Notes: a model not told the origin generated them from the sequence alone. Shown: positions 9,116 to 18,483, numbered from the stretch's first letter. The stretch: DNA of 64,000 nucleotides from an uncultured Clostridia bacterium (GCA_934149405.1 CAKPEV010000006.1:1-64000); one strand, 5' to 3'. Numbers and translations: made by a program.

Positions 9116-11317
9116 TTATTTAGTTCTGAGTCTTAATGCGTTTAATACTACTGTTAAACTGCTTATTGTCATTGCAAATGCTGCTATCATTGGATTCATT
9201 TCCACTCCAAATGGTTCTAGTATTCCGCATGCTACTGGTATCATACATACATTATAGAAAAACGCCCAAAATAGATTTTGTTTTATATTTTTTATTGTTT
9301 TTTCACTTATTTCTCTTAGTTCATTTATTTTTTCTAGGTCATCGTTCATTATAACTACTTGTGCTGAATCCATTGCTATATCTGTTCCCGAAGATATTGA
9401 AACTCCTATATCTGATGTAACCAAACTTACACTATCATTTATTCCATCTCCGCACATCATTACTAAGCCATCTTTTTTTAGTTCTTTTATTTTTTCTGCT
9501 TTTTCTTTTGGTGTAACATTTGATATTACTTTGTCTATTCCTATTTGTTTTGCTATTATTTCTGCTGTCTTTTCATTATCTCCTGTTAGCATTACTATTT
9601 CTATATGTTTTGCTTTTAATTCTTTTATTACTTCTGCTACATTTTCTTTTAAAACATCTTTTACTCCAATTAGTGCTACTAGCTTACCATTCTTACTAAC
9701 GAACAAAATACTGTTGCCTTCATTTACTAATGTTTTCTCATCTTCATCATTTAGTATTTCTATATTTTCGTTGTTCATTAGTTTGCTATTTCCTATTAAA
9801 TATTTATCTCCTTCGTTTGTTTCTGCACTAACTCCAAAACCTGCAATCGCTTTGAATTCTTTTACTTCTTCTAGCTCTATGTTCTTTTCTTTTGCATAAT
9901 TTACTATCGCTCTTGCTATTGGATGTTCTGATTTATTTTCTATGCTTGCTACTTTTTTTATAAGCTCATTTTCTTCTATTCCGCCATAGTTATATATTTT
10001 CGATACGCTTAATGTTCCCTTTGTCAATGTTCCCGTTTTATCAAAACATATTGTCTTAACTTTATGAGTGTTTTCTAGTGCTTCACTAGTTTTTACTAGT
10101 ATTCCTTTTTTGCTCGCATTACCAGATGCAATAACTACTGCAAGCGGTGTTGCAAGGCCTAAGCTACATGGACACGCAACTACTAATATACTAACAAATA
10201 TATTGATTGCATGTGCAAAATCTTTTGAAATGGCAAACCACAAAACAAATGATATTACTGCTATTACCAAAACTACTGGCACAAAATATCCGCTTATTTT
10301 ATCTGCAATTTTAGCTATTGGCGCTTTAGTTGCCGTAGCTCCAGCAACTAATCTTACTATTTCTGACACAGTCGATTCTCTACCTATTTTCTCAGCCTTA
10401 TACTTTATCGTACCCTCATAATTTATGCTTCCTGCAATTACTTTTGAGCCCACACCTCTTTTTACTGGAACACTTTCGCCTGTTATAAATGATTCGTTTA
10501 TATGAGTCTCTCCGTCTACTATTTCGCCATCTACTGCAATCTTTTCACCAGGTTTGCAAATTACTATATCGCCCTTTTGAATTTCATCTATTGTAAGTTT
10601 AACTTCTTTTTCATCTCTTATTATTGTTGCATTGTTTGGTGTTATACTCATCAAACTTTTTAATGCTTCTTTTGTTTTGTCTTTATTTTTATTTTCCACA
10701 AACTTGCCTATTTTGATAAAGAAAATTACTATTGCAGCTGATTCATAATATAAGTTTTCTACATATTCTTTTTGACCATTTAATATTTGTATCGTTCCAT
10801 AAATACTGTATATATAACTTGCTAAAACACCTATAGTAACTAGTGTATCCATATTTGGTGTTTTATGAATTAAATTTTTATATCCATTTTTTAAGATATC
10901 TCTTCCCATAACTAGTACTATTGTTGTAAGTATAAATAAAGCCACTGCAAAATTTACAGGATGATTTATCATGTGTAAAAATGGAATGACTGGCAAACCA
11001 ACCATGTGCGACATTGATATATACAAAACTAATAGCGAAATGATTGTTATACCAATTAGCTTATACTTTTCATTTGATTTTTTCTTTTCATCTTTTTCAA
11101 AATTATCTATTCCTAGACTTGTAAAGCCTGCTTTCTCAACAAATTTTTCAACTTGATCTAGTGTTAATTTTGTATCATCATATTCTACGCTTGCATTGTT
11201 CATTACTAGATTTACTACTGCCTCTTTTATTCCATCTTGTTTGTTTAGGTACTTTTCTAGTCCTGAAGAGCATGCACTACAAGTCATACCATCAATCTTT
11301 AGTAATACCTTTTTCAT
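9116..11317 (-). CDS. copA: Copper-translocating P1B-type ATPase
   Basis: 733 residues. One heavy-metal-associated domain (GMTCSACSSGL, 9-19) is followed by eight expected transmembrane helices. The metal channel motif CPC is in VACPCSLGLATP, the actuator loop has TGES, the phosphorylated aspartate is in CFDKTGTLTKG, the SEHPIARA motif binds nucleotide, and GDGINDS closes the P-domain. It exports Cu(I) from the cytoplasm with ATP. It is the last gene of a copper operon, two bases after copZ. One N-terminal HMA domain is common in Firmicutes. Confidence 0.95.
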   Translation of the reverse strand: MKKVLLKIDGMTCSACSSGLEKYLNKQDGIKEAVVNLVMNNASVEYDDTKLTLDQVEKFVEKAGFTSLGIDNFEKDEKKKSNEKYKLIGITIISLLVLYISMSHMVGLPVIPFLHMINHPVNFAVALFILTTIVLVMGRDILKNGYKNLIHKTPNMDTLVTIGVLASYIYSIYGTIQILNGQKEYVENLYYESAAIVIFFIKIGKFVENKNKDKTKEALKSLMSITPNNATIIRDEKEVKLTIDEIQKGDIVICKPGEKIAVDGEIVDGETHINESFITGESVPVKRGVGSKVIAGSINYEGTIKYKAEKIGRESTVSEIVRLVAGATATKAPIAKIADKISGYFVPVVLVIAVISFVLWFAISKDFAHAINIFVSILVVACPCSLGLATPLAVVIASGNASKKGILVKTSEALENTHKVKTICFDKTGTLTKGTLSVSKIYNYGGIEENELIKKVASIENKSEHPIARAIVNYAKEKNIELEEVKEFKAIAGFGVSAETNEGDKYLIGNSKLMNNENIEILNDEDEKTLVNEGNSILFVSKNGKLVALIGVKDVLKENVAEVIKELKAKHIEIVMLTGDNEKTAEIIAKQIGIDKVISNVTPKEKAEKIKELKKDGLVMMCGDGINDSVSLVTSDIGVSISSGTDIAMDSAQVVIMNDDLEKINELREISEKTIKNIKQNLFWAFFYNVCMIPVACGILEPFGVEMNPMIAAFAMTISSLTVVLNALRLRTK

Positions 11318-11319
11318 TT

Positions 11320-11526
11320 TTACTCTCCTTTAAATCCGCTGTCTTCTATTGTTTCTTTTATTTTTTCGATATTTGTTTTGCTTTCATCAAATGTTATTAT
11401 TGCTTTTTTATCTTCAAAACTAACTGTTGCTTTTTCTACTCCGTCTGTATTATTTAATACCTTTTCTAATCTATTTGAACATCCTGTGCAATGCATTCCT
11501 TCTATTTTTAAACTAATTTCTTTCAT
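11320..11526 (-). CDS. copZ: Copper chaperone / heavy-metal-associated protein
   Basis: 68 residues forming a single HMA ferredoxin-like fold, with the copper-binding GMHCTGCSNRLE motif (CxxC at 13-16). It would carry Cu(I) to CopA, encoded immediately downstream. AAGGAGG lies inside the end of the upstream TauE-like gene. In that gene's restored frame, its TGA overlaps this ATG (ATGA), indicating translational coupling before the upstream gene broke. Confidence 0.9.
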   Translation of the reverse strand: MKEISLKIEGMHCTGCSNRLEKVLNNTDGVEKATVSFEDKKAIITFDESKTNIEKIKETIEDSGFKGE

Positions 11527-12180
11527 ATTATTTTCCTCCTTAAATTTGTTTTAATTGATAAACTCATTAGTAACATTAGTATAGCCGCTATTAAAATAAT
11601 TAAATTTTGTACCACATAATTTATACTAAAAATATTTCCTATCGCACCAATAATGCTGCCCGAGTGCAGTGTACGAGATAAGTCTTCCTGCATTATATAA
11701 AATAGGATTTTTAAATCTCTTTATGCCATCTTCTGTGCTCGCAGAAGTGTACAAATTGATAGCACCACACATTGAAATACAATGAATACTTGTAAACAAA
11801 CCTGTTATAAATAACATTCCAAGTTGAATATTATTATCTATCGTTGGTATCATATTGAAAATATTAAAACCAAATATTTTATTTAGTATACTAACAATAA
11901 TTATTATGCTCGCAAAAATAATTATAAATTCTAATAAAGTAATGCTATTATCTATTTTTTTCTTATTTTCAGAAACATATTCTTTTTTGGTTACATATCC
12001 TCTTTCAATAATCTTTGCTATTATCTTGTCTATATCTATTTCATCTTCATACCAAACTGTAACAATATCTCTATGAATTCTAACTCTTTTAACATTAGGC
12101 TCACTTTCAACTGCTTTTGTAACCGTTTGATAGCAATGATTACACATCATACCTAGGACTTTAATATATATTTTTTTCAT
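11523..12180 (-). pseudogene. HMA-TauE/SafE-like copper-associated membrane protein, frameshifted
   Basis: The intact part (12180 to ~11662) encodes an HMA domain (GMMCNHCYQTV), a linker and two or three membrane helices including GLFTSIHCISMCGAINL, typical of TauE/SafE-like DsbD_2 proteins. After LISYTALG the frame shifts by +1 near 11655-11662 (CTCGGGCAGC) and stops at once. The other frame continues with SIIGAIGNIFSINYVVQ and two more hydrophobic stretches to TGA 11523. Even restored (about 218 residues) it lacks the second half of the usual domain. Here the shift does not fall on an in-frame CGG. It is likely a decaying gene. Confidence 0.65.
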
Positions 12181-12202
12181 AAATTATTATTTTTAAAGCC
12201 TC

Positions 12203-12664
12203 CTACTTTTTAAAAATATTTTTTATTTTGTTCCAAAACTTGTTGTACCATTTTACTTTTTGCACCTTTTCCAATTGATTTGAAGGATTTATTTTTTCAA
12301 CAATTTTCGTATTATATGTGACTTCATTTTCAGCATTAATAGACATTTTTTGAACCAATAAATTTGTGTATTGCATTCTTCTCTTTTGTGAAGCAATTTC
12401 ATCTTGCTTTTTTAACATTTCTCTTTCCTCGTCATCACAAAGGAAATCACGATATATCAAAGCTATTATATCCGCCGTTTCTGGTAATATTTTTTCTTCT
12501 AATATGTCTTGCTCTGATATTGTGTGATTTCTATCCATATTTCTATTTATAAATTCTACAAAATCACTAGGAATTTTGCGTAAAATTTCATCATCTAGTA
12601 AACTAATAATTTTACTTATCTCTGCGAAAGCCATTGAATATACTTTAACTTCCGAATTTTCCAT
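12203..12664 (-). CDS. Family X protein, copy 1 (unknown function)
   Basis: 153 residues, helical and charged, with no signal peptide. It is similar to the products at 15791-16240 and 32362-32817. Shared positions include KIPxxFxxF (30-38), DKN/DRN, an acidic stretch, then TxxIxALIYRDY/F (65-75) and an E/K-rich coiled coil. The C-terminus is a basic aromatic helix (WYNKFWNKIKNIFKK). In each case a larger, unrelated gene lies directly upstream; here the gap is 13 bp. A chaperone, adaptor or immunity role is possible but nothing shows it. The family is not recognised. Confidence 0.6.
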   Translation of the reverse strand: MENSEVKVYSMAFAEISKIISLLDDEILRKIPSDFVEFINRNMDRNHTISEQDILEEKILPETADIIALIYRDFLCDDEEREMLKKQDEIASQKRRMQYTNLLVQKMSINAENEVTYNTKIVEKINPSNQLEKVQKVKWYNKFWNKIKNIFKK

Positions 12665-12677
12665 TATTCATCATCCT

Positions 12678-13886
12678 TTATCTCTCTTCCATTTCTTTTG
12701 TTTGTGTGTTTCTTTCTTTAGATGTATCTTTTTCTTTAAATCTCTTTATTATATTTCGTGCATAATTTCTATTTCTTTCTGAAACTTTTTCATATATCTT
12801 TTTAAAGAAATCTATTCCTATTTTTCTCTTATTTTTCGAAGTTATATACTCAGTATGGTTTTTGTCTGCTATTTCCGTCGCCATTTGTTTTCCTATAAAA
12901 TGCTTGCTAAATTCCTCGTCTTTTTTTATAGTAATACCCTCACTTGATATTTGTGGTTCACCAATATATTCATCTTTACTACTAGAAAAGTCAATTCCCT
13001 TTTCAAAAAATTTAGCCATACTTTTCTCTTTTAATATTTTTTCTTTTCCAGCTTCAACATATACCTTCTTCAGTGGCTCTTCGCCAAACTTATTTCCACA
13101 AACAAATGCCTCTGCTAATCTTTTTCCATCTATAACTACATCATCACAAAGATAAACAGTATAATTCTTATCATTCTTTGTTATATCATACATCTTAACA
13201 TTCTTTTCTTCATTATACTGCTTTAATATTTTTTCTTCTAATTTTCTTTTGATTTTACACTTTTTAACTTTGTGTTCTTTATCTTTAAAAAGTACTATAT
13301 CTTTAACTTCCGAACCAACAATCTCAAATGCTTTTACAAAAGATTTTATAGCCTTTTTGGTTTTTTCGGCTACATTAGGTAGTTCTACTTTTTCATCAAG
13401 TGGTATCTCTACTATTTTTCCTTTCTCCATTTTAAAACGTGCAATTTCTGGTTTATTATGCTTTACATCAAGCCTTCCTTCATACATTATTGCACCATCT
13501 TCTATTCTTTGCATATAATTGTTTAAATCATATTTGTCTGGATAGTGTCTTACTGCGTAAAATGTGCCATCCTTCTCTGCCATAGAATCATTAAGATTTT
13601 TTCCAAACAGGTACGGATTTGGTTTACCTCCAAACATATACACAAAACTAGCAAATCTCCCACTCTTTCCTTTTGCGAAATGATTATTAAGCAAACCTTT
13701 ACTAGGTATATAAAAACCTGTTTTTACTATACTTTCAGCACAAGCCTTTGTAGTAAAATGATATATTCCTTCGGTCATTATTTTATTTTTTGTTTCATTA
13801 TCTAGCTCTACATGCATTGCCTTTAAAACTTCCTGCCTCGCTGCTAGTGTAACTAACGATGTAAAAACACCAAATTCCACAACCAT
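12678..13886 (-). CDS. Unknown protein with ART-like N-terminal motif, cassette 1
   Basis: 402 residues, no signal peptide. Residues 39-75 (GIYHFTTKACAESIVKTG, then GRFASFVYMFGG) resemble the HFT...I..G opening of ADP-ribosyltransferase-fold enzymes. The match is weak and no complete catalytic triad is assigned. The middle is lysine-rich and alternates strands and helices. The C-terminus is a very basic helix followed by a K/E/R/T tail. It heads a two-gene unit with the family X gene at 12203. An effector or toxin role is only a guess. Confidence 0.5.
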   Translation of the reverse strand: MVVEFGVFTSLVTLAARQEVLKAMHVELDNETKNKIMTEGIYHFTTKACAESIVKTGFYIPSKGLLNNHFAKGKSGRFASFVYMFGGKPNPYLFGKNLNDSMAEKDGTFYAVRHYPDKYDLNNYMQRIEDGAIMYEGRLDVKHNKPEIARFKMEKGKIVEIPLDEKVELPNVAEKTKKAIKSFVKAFEIVGSEVKDIVLFKDKEHKVKKCKIKRKLEEKILKQYNEEKNVKMYDITKNDKNYTVYLCDDVVIDGKRLAEAFVCGNKFGEEPLKKVYVEAGKEKILKEKSMAKFFEKGIDFSSSKDEYIGEPQISSEGITIKKDEEFSKHFIGKQMATEIADKNHTEYITSKNKRKIGIDFFKKIYEKVSERNRNYARNIIKRFKEKDTSKERNTQTKEMEER

Positions 13887-14010
13887 ACTCTCACTCCCCG
13901 AAAAAAATAACTTTCAAAAACATAGTATCATAACAACAATTAAAAGTCCATATTATGAAGTACGTGAAAAGAATTTTTGGTTCAAACTTTTATTATTGGA
14001 TAATATTTAT

Positions 14011-14062
14011 AAAAAAAATGAACCAAAATTGTTAAACTTTCATCTAACAATTTTTGATTCAT
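14011..14062 (-). terminator. tyrS intrinsic terminator
   Basis: On the minus strand TGAATCAAAAATTGTTA pairs with TAACAATTTTGGTTCA over about 16 bp with one bulge and one G-U pair, followed by eight T residues. It is 55-105 bp beyond the tyrS stop. Confidence 0.88.
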
Positions 14063-14115
14063 TTCAACTAATTACTATACAATTAAAAATATTTAATTAG
14101 ATATTTTTACATACT

Positions 14116-15336
14116 TTAAAATTTACCAAAGTAATATTTTTTCTTACCTTTTCTTACAATAACTGCTTCGCCACCTATTGCTATTTGTTTATTTATCGTC
14201 ATGTTTTCATCTGTTACTTTTTCACCATTTAAAGTAATTGAACCTGCATTTAAAAACTCTCTTGCTTCACGTTTACTGCTTGTTATTTGGTTGTTTACAA
14301 GCATGTCTATTAACGATTCTTCTTTAAGCTCAAAATTAGGCACATCTTTAAATGCATCGTTTATTTCTTCAAGTGTTAAGTCTTTAATATCTCCGCTAAA
14401 TAATGATTCACTAATTTTAACTGCCTTGTTATATTCTTCTTCTCCATGTAAGAATGTTATAACCTCTTTTGCTAAAGCTTTGTGTGCTTCTCTTAGATGT
14501 GGATTTTCAGCATGTTTCTTTTCTAACTCTTCAATTTCTTCTTTTGATAAGAATGTTAATTTCTTTAAGTATTCAATAACTTTTTCATCTTCTGCATTTA
14601 AGAAGAATTGATACATTTCGTATGCTGATGTTTTGCTCTTATCTAACCATATTGCATTTCCTTCAGATTTACCAAACTTAGTACCATCAGCTTTTGTTAT
14701 AAGTGGCATTGTTAATCCGTATGCTGTTCCATTTACTTTCTTTCTGATAAGCTCAACACCTGATGTTATATTTCCCCATTGGTCAGAACCACCAATTTGT
14801 AGTGTACATCCTTTTGTTTCGTACAAGTGCAAGAAGTCTAGTGCTTGCAATATCATATATGAAAACTCAGTATATGTGATACCAGATTCTATTCTACGTT
14901 TAACAGTTTCTTTGTCTAACATATAATTTATATTGAAGAATTTTCCAAAGTCTCTTAAGTAGTCTAATACATTTATGTCTTTTATCCAATCATAATTATT
15001 TACAACTTCAAAACCAAAAATCTCTTCAACTTGTTTTCTTAGTTTTTTATAATTGTAATCTAATTGCTCCATAGTAATCATAGGTCTTTCAGCTGATGGC
15101 TTTGGATCACCGATTGCACCTGTACCACCACCTACTAAAAGTATTGGATTATGACCACCTTGTTTTAATCTAAATGCCATTGAAAATGTTGAATAATGTC
15201 CTATGTGCAAACTATCTCCCGTTGGGTCTGTTCCAATATAAAATGTAAGACCTCCATTATTTATTTTTTCAATCAACTCTTCATCTGTAATGCTTTCAAT
15301 AAGTCCTCTCCAAACTAACTCATCATATAATTTCAT
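14116..15336 (-). CDS. tyrS: Tyrosyl-tRNA synthetase
   Basis: 406 residues, class I synthetase charging tRNA-Tyr. The HIGH motif is in DSLHIGHYSTF and the KMSKS equivalent is TKFGKSEGNA. The tyrosine pocket is marked by FYIGTDPTGDS and LQIGGSDQWGN. An S4 RNA-binding domain ends the protein (about 340-406). ATG 15336 is chosen, with AAAGGAGGAAG upstream; an in-frame extension to 15411 lies in the repeat. A tyrosine T-box at 15520-15712 controls it. Confidence 0.97.
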   Translation of the reverse strand: MKLYDELVWRGLIESITDEELIEKINNGGLTFYIGTDPTGDSLHIGHYSTFSMAFRLKQGGHNPILLVGGGTGAIGDPKPSAERPMITMEQLDYNYKKLRKQVEEIFGFEVVNNYDWIKDINVLDYLRDFGKFFNINYMLDKETVKRRIESGITYTEFSYMILQALDFLHLYETKGCTLQIGGSDQWGNITSGVELIRKKVNGTAYGLTMPLITKADGTKFGKSEGNAIWLDKSKTSAYEMYQFFLNAEDEKVIEYLKKLTFLSKEEIEELEKKHAENPHLREAHKALAKEVITFLHGEEEYNKAVKISESLFSGDIKDLTLEEINDAFKDVPNFELKEESLIDMLVNNQITSSKREAREFLNAGSITLNGEKVTDENMTINKQIAIGGEAVIVRKGKKKYYFGKF

Positions 15337-15360
15337 TTTCTTCCTCCTTTTTTGGTTGCG

Positions 15361-15490
15361 TTCACCAATTGTAATATTTTTTCTAATTTTATTTTTGTGT
15401 ACTGCTAACAATTAGTTTTTATAGAGCACACCTAAGCTCCTCTACATTTTTGTAGCATATTCTATTTTCTTCATAAGTTAATTTACACTA
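15361..15490 (-). repeat. Dispersed ~125-bp intergenic repeat, copy B
   Basis: Close match to copy A, including GTGTACTGCTAACAATTAG and TATAGAGCACACCTAAGCTC. It lies between the T-box terminator and the tyrS ribosome site, so it forms part of the tyrS leader. Minus-strand hairpins CTACA...TGTAG and GAGC...GCTC can form. Confidence 0.85.
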
Positions 15491-15519
15491 CCATATTAAA
15501 CTCTTGCGTATAAAACAAA

Positions 15520-15712
15520 ATAAGTATTATGATTTAAGGACGAATATACTTCGCGGTACCACCTTAATTCATAATACTTATACTATGCTCTCAAAAACTA
15601 TAACGCGTAACCGATTCAACTGGTAATTCACTTTTTATCATTGTTTTGCTCTCACCAACCGCAAAATCTCTGATTACATCTATAAAAAGCTACTATTTCT
15701 GTGTCAAATTAT
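15520..15712 (-). promoter_or_regulatory. T-box riboswitch (tyrosine) of tyrS
   Basis: The minus strand carries the T-box core AAGGTGGTACCGCG (15552-15565), which pairs with the uncharged tRNA acceptor end. The arms AAGTATTATGAATTAAGG and CCTTAAATCATAATACTT form the terminator, followed by a T-rich run at 15510-15520. Stem I lies at about 15600-15690. A TAC triplet at 15623-15625, in GAATTACCAG, is a plausible tyrosine specifier, matching the downstream gene. Confidence 0.93.
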
Positions 15713-15718
15713 GTCATT

Positions 15719-15746
15719 ATTATATCATATTTTGAGTTTAAGTCAA
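15719..15746 (-). promoter_or_regulatory. Promoter of the T-box/tyrS transcript
   Basis: On the minus strand, -35 TTGACT (15741-15746) and -10 TATAAT (15719-15724) are separated by 16 bp, a vegetative sigma-A type promoter. Confidence 0.8.
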
Positions 15747-15790
15747 ACAGATTTTTATTTCCATATTTTGCATAAACTTATTTAAAACAT

Positions 15791-16240
15791 TTATTTTTTT
15801 TTAAAGAAATTTAAAATTTTATGAATTAATTTCGTGTACCAAGAAGCTTCTTTAACTTCTACTAAATATTTCTTATCTAGCCTTTCCTCAACAACATCAT
15901 CATTAGAATTTTTCTCAAATGCATTATTAAAATTATACTTTTCTCTCAATATTTGTTCTTGTTTAGTTCTTTCATTTTTTTCTTCTTCTAATAGTTGTTG
16001 CCTTTCAGCTGATGTTAAAACATAATCTCTATATATCATAGCTAGGATAGCTTTTGTATCTTCTTGTATATTTTTATCCCAACTATCATTAGAAAAATCA
16101 ATATTCACTTTATAGTTTTTGTCCATCTTTTCAAACAAAAATGATATAAAATTTTTAGGAATTTTGCTTATAACATCATTTTCAGTATGATTCAAAATTT
16201 CAACAACTTCAGCTAATGCCTGTTTATTACACTCATTCAT
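15791..16240 (-). CDS. Family X protein, copy 2 (unknown function)
   Basis: 149 residues, paralogous to 12203-12664 and 32362-32817. It shows KIPKNFISF, DKNY, TKAILAMIYRDY and an E/K-rich coiled coil. The C-terminus (LVEVKEASWYTKLIHKILNF then FKKK) carries the shared basic motif that also opens the skin-element proteins at 35396 and 36725. It follows the unrelated gene 16272-16952 by 31 bp, repeating the large-gene plus family X order of cassette 1. Confidence 0.6.
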   Translation of the reverse strand: MNECNKQALAEVVEILNHTENDVISKIPKNFISFLFEKMDKNYKVNIDFSNDSWDKNIQEDTKAILAMIYRDYVLTSAERQQLLEEEKNERTKQEQILREKYNFNNAFEKNSNDDVVEERLDKKYLVEVKEASWYTKLIHKILNFFKKK

Positions 16241-16271
16241 TTTATCACCTTCTCATTAGTATATCTTTCAA

Positions 16272-16952
16272 TTATTCATCACGTTCATTTTCAATTTGAT
16301 CTCTCGAGTTTTGTTTTTTACCTAATGTGGACTTTAATTTATTGAAAACATTTTGTATGGTTGATTTTGCATTGTCAAATATTTGTTGAAGTTTTGATTT
16401 TTGTACCATCGGATATAGCATATCGCCCTTAGCTGTAACCTCACCATGTTCGTTGATTTCTGTTTCATATCCGAGTTCATTCAAAATATTGCTAAAATTT
16501 TTATTTATTTTATTTTGTTCCTCATCCTTTCCAGGATATAAACCATTATGATATGTTATTTTATTATCATCATATCCTCCTAAAATTCCTCCAACATCCG
16601 CATAATAATGACCAGCAATAATATTTGCTAATCCCATTGGATGTTTATCGGCACGAGCATCTACAATCAAGCCTTTAGCTTGATTATAATTATAATCAGA
16701 CCTTTGTTCTTCCGTCATACTTTCCACATATTTTATTGGTGCTTCTGCAGGATATATAACCTTAAAACCTGCTTGAGTTAATTGTCCTATTAAAGGAGAA
16801 TCTTTACCTATTTTATAATCTGATAATGTATAAGCAACTGTTTCGGCCAATTCTGTACACCCATGACTTCCAAGCAAAGGACCTAACTGATTATTTTCTT
16901 TACAATACTCACCAATGATATTAAACATCAATTCTTGTCTATCTTTATTCAT
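16272..16952 (-). CDS. Unknown protein, cassette 2
   Basis: 226 residues, soluble. Features seen: a possible catalytic-looking run HGCTELAETVAYTL (30-43), AKGLIVDARADKHPMG (about 92-107) with conserved-looking D, R and H, IIAGHYYADVGGILGGYDD (about 111-129), and a lysine-rich helical C-terminus after residue 180. No family is recognised. It is unrelated to the first gene of cassette 1, which suggests that family X partners with different proteins. Confidence 0.5.
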   Translation of the reverse strand: MNKDRQELMFNIIGEYCKENNQLGPLLGSHGCTELAETVAYTLSDYKIGKDSPLIGQLTQAGFKVIYPAEAPIKYVESMTEEQRSDYNYNQAKGLIVDARADKHPMGLANIIAGHYYADVGGILGGYDDNKITYHNGLYPGKDEEQNKINKNFSNILNELGYETEINEHGEVTAKGDMLYPMVQKSKLQQIFDNAKSTIQNVFNKLKSTLGKKQNSRDQIENERDE

Positions 16953-17004
16953 ATCTATCTACCTCCATTTTAAGTTTCTTATTATATTTATTTTAACGCA
17001 CAAA

Positions 17005-17038
17005 AGACTAGCATTATGTTTTTTACATAACACTAGCC
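17005..17038 (-). terminator. Terminator after the DUF2442 gene
   Basis: On the minus strand GGCTAGTGTTATG pairs with CATAATGCTAGTC through several G-U pairs and is followed by TTTTG. The rest of the 289-bp gap 16953-17241 is AT-rich and apparently non-coding. Confidence 0.6.
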
Positions 17039-17088
17039 ATCTCTTATTCTATTACAAGTATTTTTATTTATTATTAACCAAATATCTC

Positions 17089-17108
17089 GTGTGTGTGTGT
17101 GTGTGTGT
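17089..17108. repeat. (GT)10 dinucleotide repeat
   Basis: Ten uninterrupted GT units in the gap between genes 16272 and 17242. They lie downstream of the DUF2442 stop and upstream of gene 16272, so length variation could alter its promoter region. Confidence 0.85.
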
Positions 17109-17241
17109 TACAGCCCCAAGGGTTTTAGCGTTCATCTTTTTTATTTCCTTTCTTCTTTTGTTCTTATTTAATATTATATATTAACCAATTTTACATTTCA
17201 ACTGTTTTTTTATTTGACATAACCCTTACTACTACGAAAAT

Positions 17242-17541
17242 TTATTGTACTATTGCTTTTTCATATTCGTAGCTCTCTTTATATACTTCTTCTGGTGCAA
17301 TGTCTATTTCTCCATTTTTCCATACCAATACACCATTTTCTATATGAACTGTTTTAAAATACTCATAATCTTCTAATCGCTTGTAAACAGGATATTTCAT
17401 CAAGTATGTCATATCAAATATCCTTTCTTCACCTGATGAAAAAATAACTAGTAAAGATAATTCTCCTACAACTTTTACTTCAGTTATTTTTAAATTGTTG
17501 CTTACATTATTAGCATATGCAATTCCATCTTTAACAAACAT
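17242..17541 (-). CDS. DUF2442 domain protein
   Basis: 99 residues. The core LKITEVKVVGELSLLVIFSS, then RIFDMTYLM, and the C-terminal WKNGEIDIAPEEVY fit the DUF2442 family. It follows a DUF4160 gene by 12 bp. Such pairs are common in bacterial chromosomes and mobile DNA and have been proposed to be toxin-antitoxin-like, but the function is unproven. A GGGGGGAG site precedes the ATG. Confidence 0.78.
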   Translation of the reverse strand: MFVKDGIAYANNVSNNLKITEVKVVGELSLLVIFSSGEERIFDMTYLMKYPVYKRLEDYEYFKTVHIENGVLVWKNGEIDIAPEEVYKESYEYEKAIVQ

Positions 17542-17553
17542 TACTCTCCCCCC

Positions 17554-17820
17554 TTATTTTAGTGGTTCTATGCTATTAAACTCTTGTCCTTTTACAGCAT
17601 TATTCCACGCCATATACAATTCATCTTCGTGCAATATTAACCATGCTTGAATTAATCTTAATTTCTTTAATGGCAATGAACCACTTAAAAGTTCGCCATC
17701 AATCCCAATTGAAGCCTCATATTCCCCATAGTAAACATGAATATGTGGCTTATGATGTTTTTCATCATCTAAATACAATAATTTTATAATCATTCCTTGA
17801 AATCTACTTAATTCTGGCAT
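17554..17820 (-). CDS. DUF4160 domain protein
   Basis: 88 residues. It carries the DUF4160 signature MIIKLLYLDDEKHHKPHIHV with YGEYEASIGIDG and the C-terminal WLILHEDELYMAWNNA. The histidine cluster (HHKPHIH) may be functional. ATG 17820 is chosen, six bases after GGAGG; the TTG upstream has no spacing. It is the first gene of the pair with DUF2442. Confidence 0.78.
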   Translation of the reverse strand: MPELSRFQGMIIKLLYLDDEKHHKPHIHVYYGEYEASIGIDGELLSGSLPLKKLRLIQAWLILHEDELYMAWNNAVKGQEFNSIEPLK

Positions 17821-17871
17821 ACACAACCTCCTACATAGCTATATTGTACCACATTTCTATCGTTTTTACCA

Positions 17872-18444
17872 CTAAAATCCTATTATTTCTAAGTGTTCTA
17901 ATAATATTTTTATTCCAAGTAATACTAATATAAGTCCGCCTAACAACTCTGCTTTTTTCTCATATTTAGTACCAAATCTATTACCTATTTTTACTCCTAA
18001 TACTGAAAGTATAAAGGTTATTATTCCTATCGCTCCGAATGTTACTGCCGCATTTTTGCTACCATATGCACATACATATGCGATTCCTATTGCTAACGCA
18101 TCTATGCTTGTTGCTATTGCAAGTACTAGCATTGTCTTAAAATCTGTTTTGTCGCTTTGACTTTCTTCATCTTTTGACAATGCCTCTTTTATCATATTTC
18201 CGCCTATAATTCCAAGCAAGACAAATGCTATCCAATGGTCTATGCATGTTATAAAGCTTTCAAATGTTTTGCCTAGGAAAAATCCTATCGTTGGCATTAA
18301 AGTCTGAAAACCACCAAACCATACACCTATTATAACTGCTTTTTTAAACTCCATCTTTTTCATTGCCAAACCCTTGCAAACAGAAACAGCAAAGGCATCC
18401 ATCGCCAATCCAACACTTATTAGTAATATTTCTAATGCTCCCAT
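17872..18444 (-). CDS. mntP: Manganese efflux pump MntP
   Basis: 190 residues with six transmembrane helices in two homologous halves. The acidic membrane motifs GLAMDAFAVSVCKG (helix 1) and ATSIDALAIGIAY (helix 4) are the metal-binding aspartates of the MntP family. It exports Mn(II). ATG 18444 is chosen, eight bases after GGAGG. A yybP-ykoY Mn riboswitch lies directly upstream, supporting the function. Confidence 0.92.
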   Translation of the reverse strand: MGALEILLISVGLAMDAFAVSVCKGLAMKKMEFKKAVIIGVWFGGFQTLMPTIGFFLGKTFESFITCIDHWIAFVLLGIIGGNMIKEALSKDEESQSDKTDFKTMLVLAIATSIDALAIGIAYVCAYGSKNAAVTFGAIGIITFILSVLGVKIGNRFGTKYEKKAELLGGLILVLLGIKILLEHLEIIGF

Positions 18445-18483
18445 ATTCAAATCCTCCCACATTATATGTTATTTCAAAAGGCA

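Noticed and set aside
15337..15411. Longer tyrS start
   Set aside because: The extension reads through the dispersed repeat and past a strong ribosome site at 15341-15350.
17089..17108. GT repeat as a phase-variation switch inside a gene
   Set aside because: It is intergenic and no reading frame spans it.
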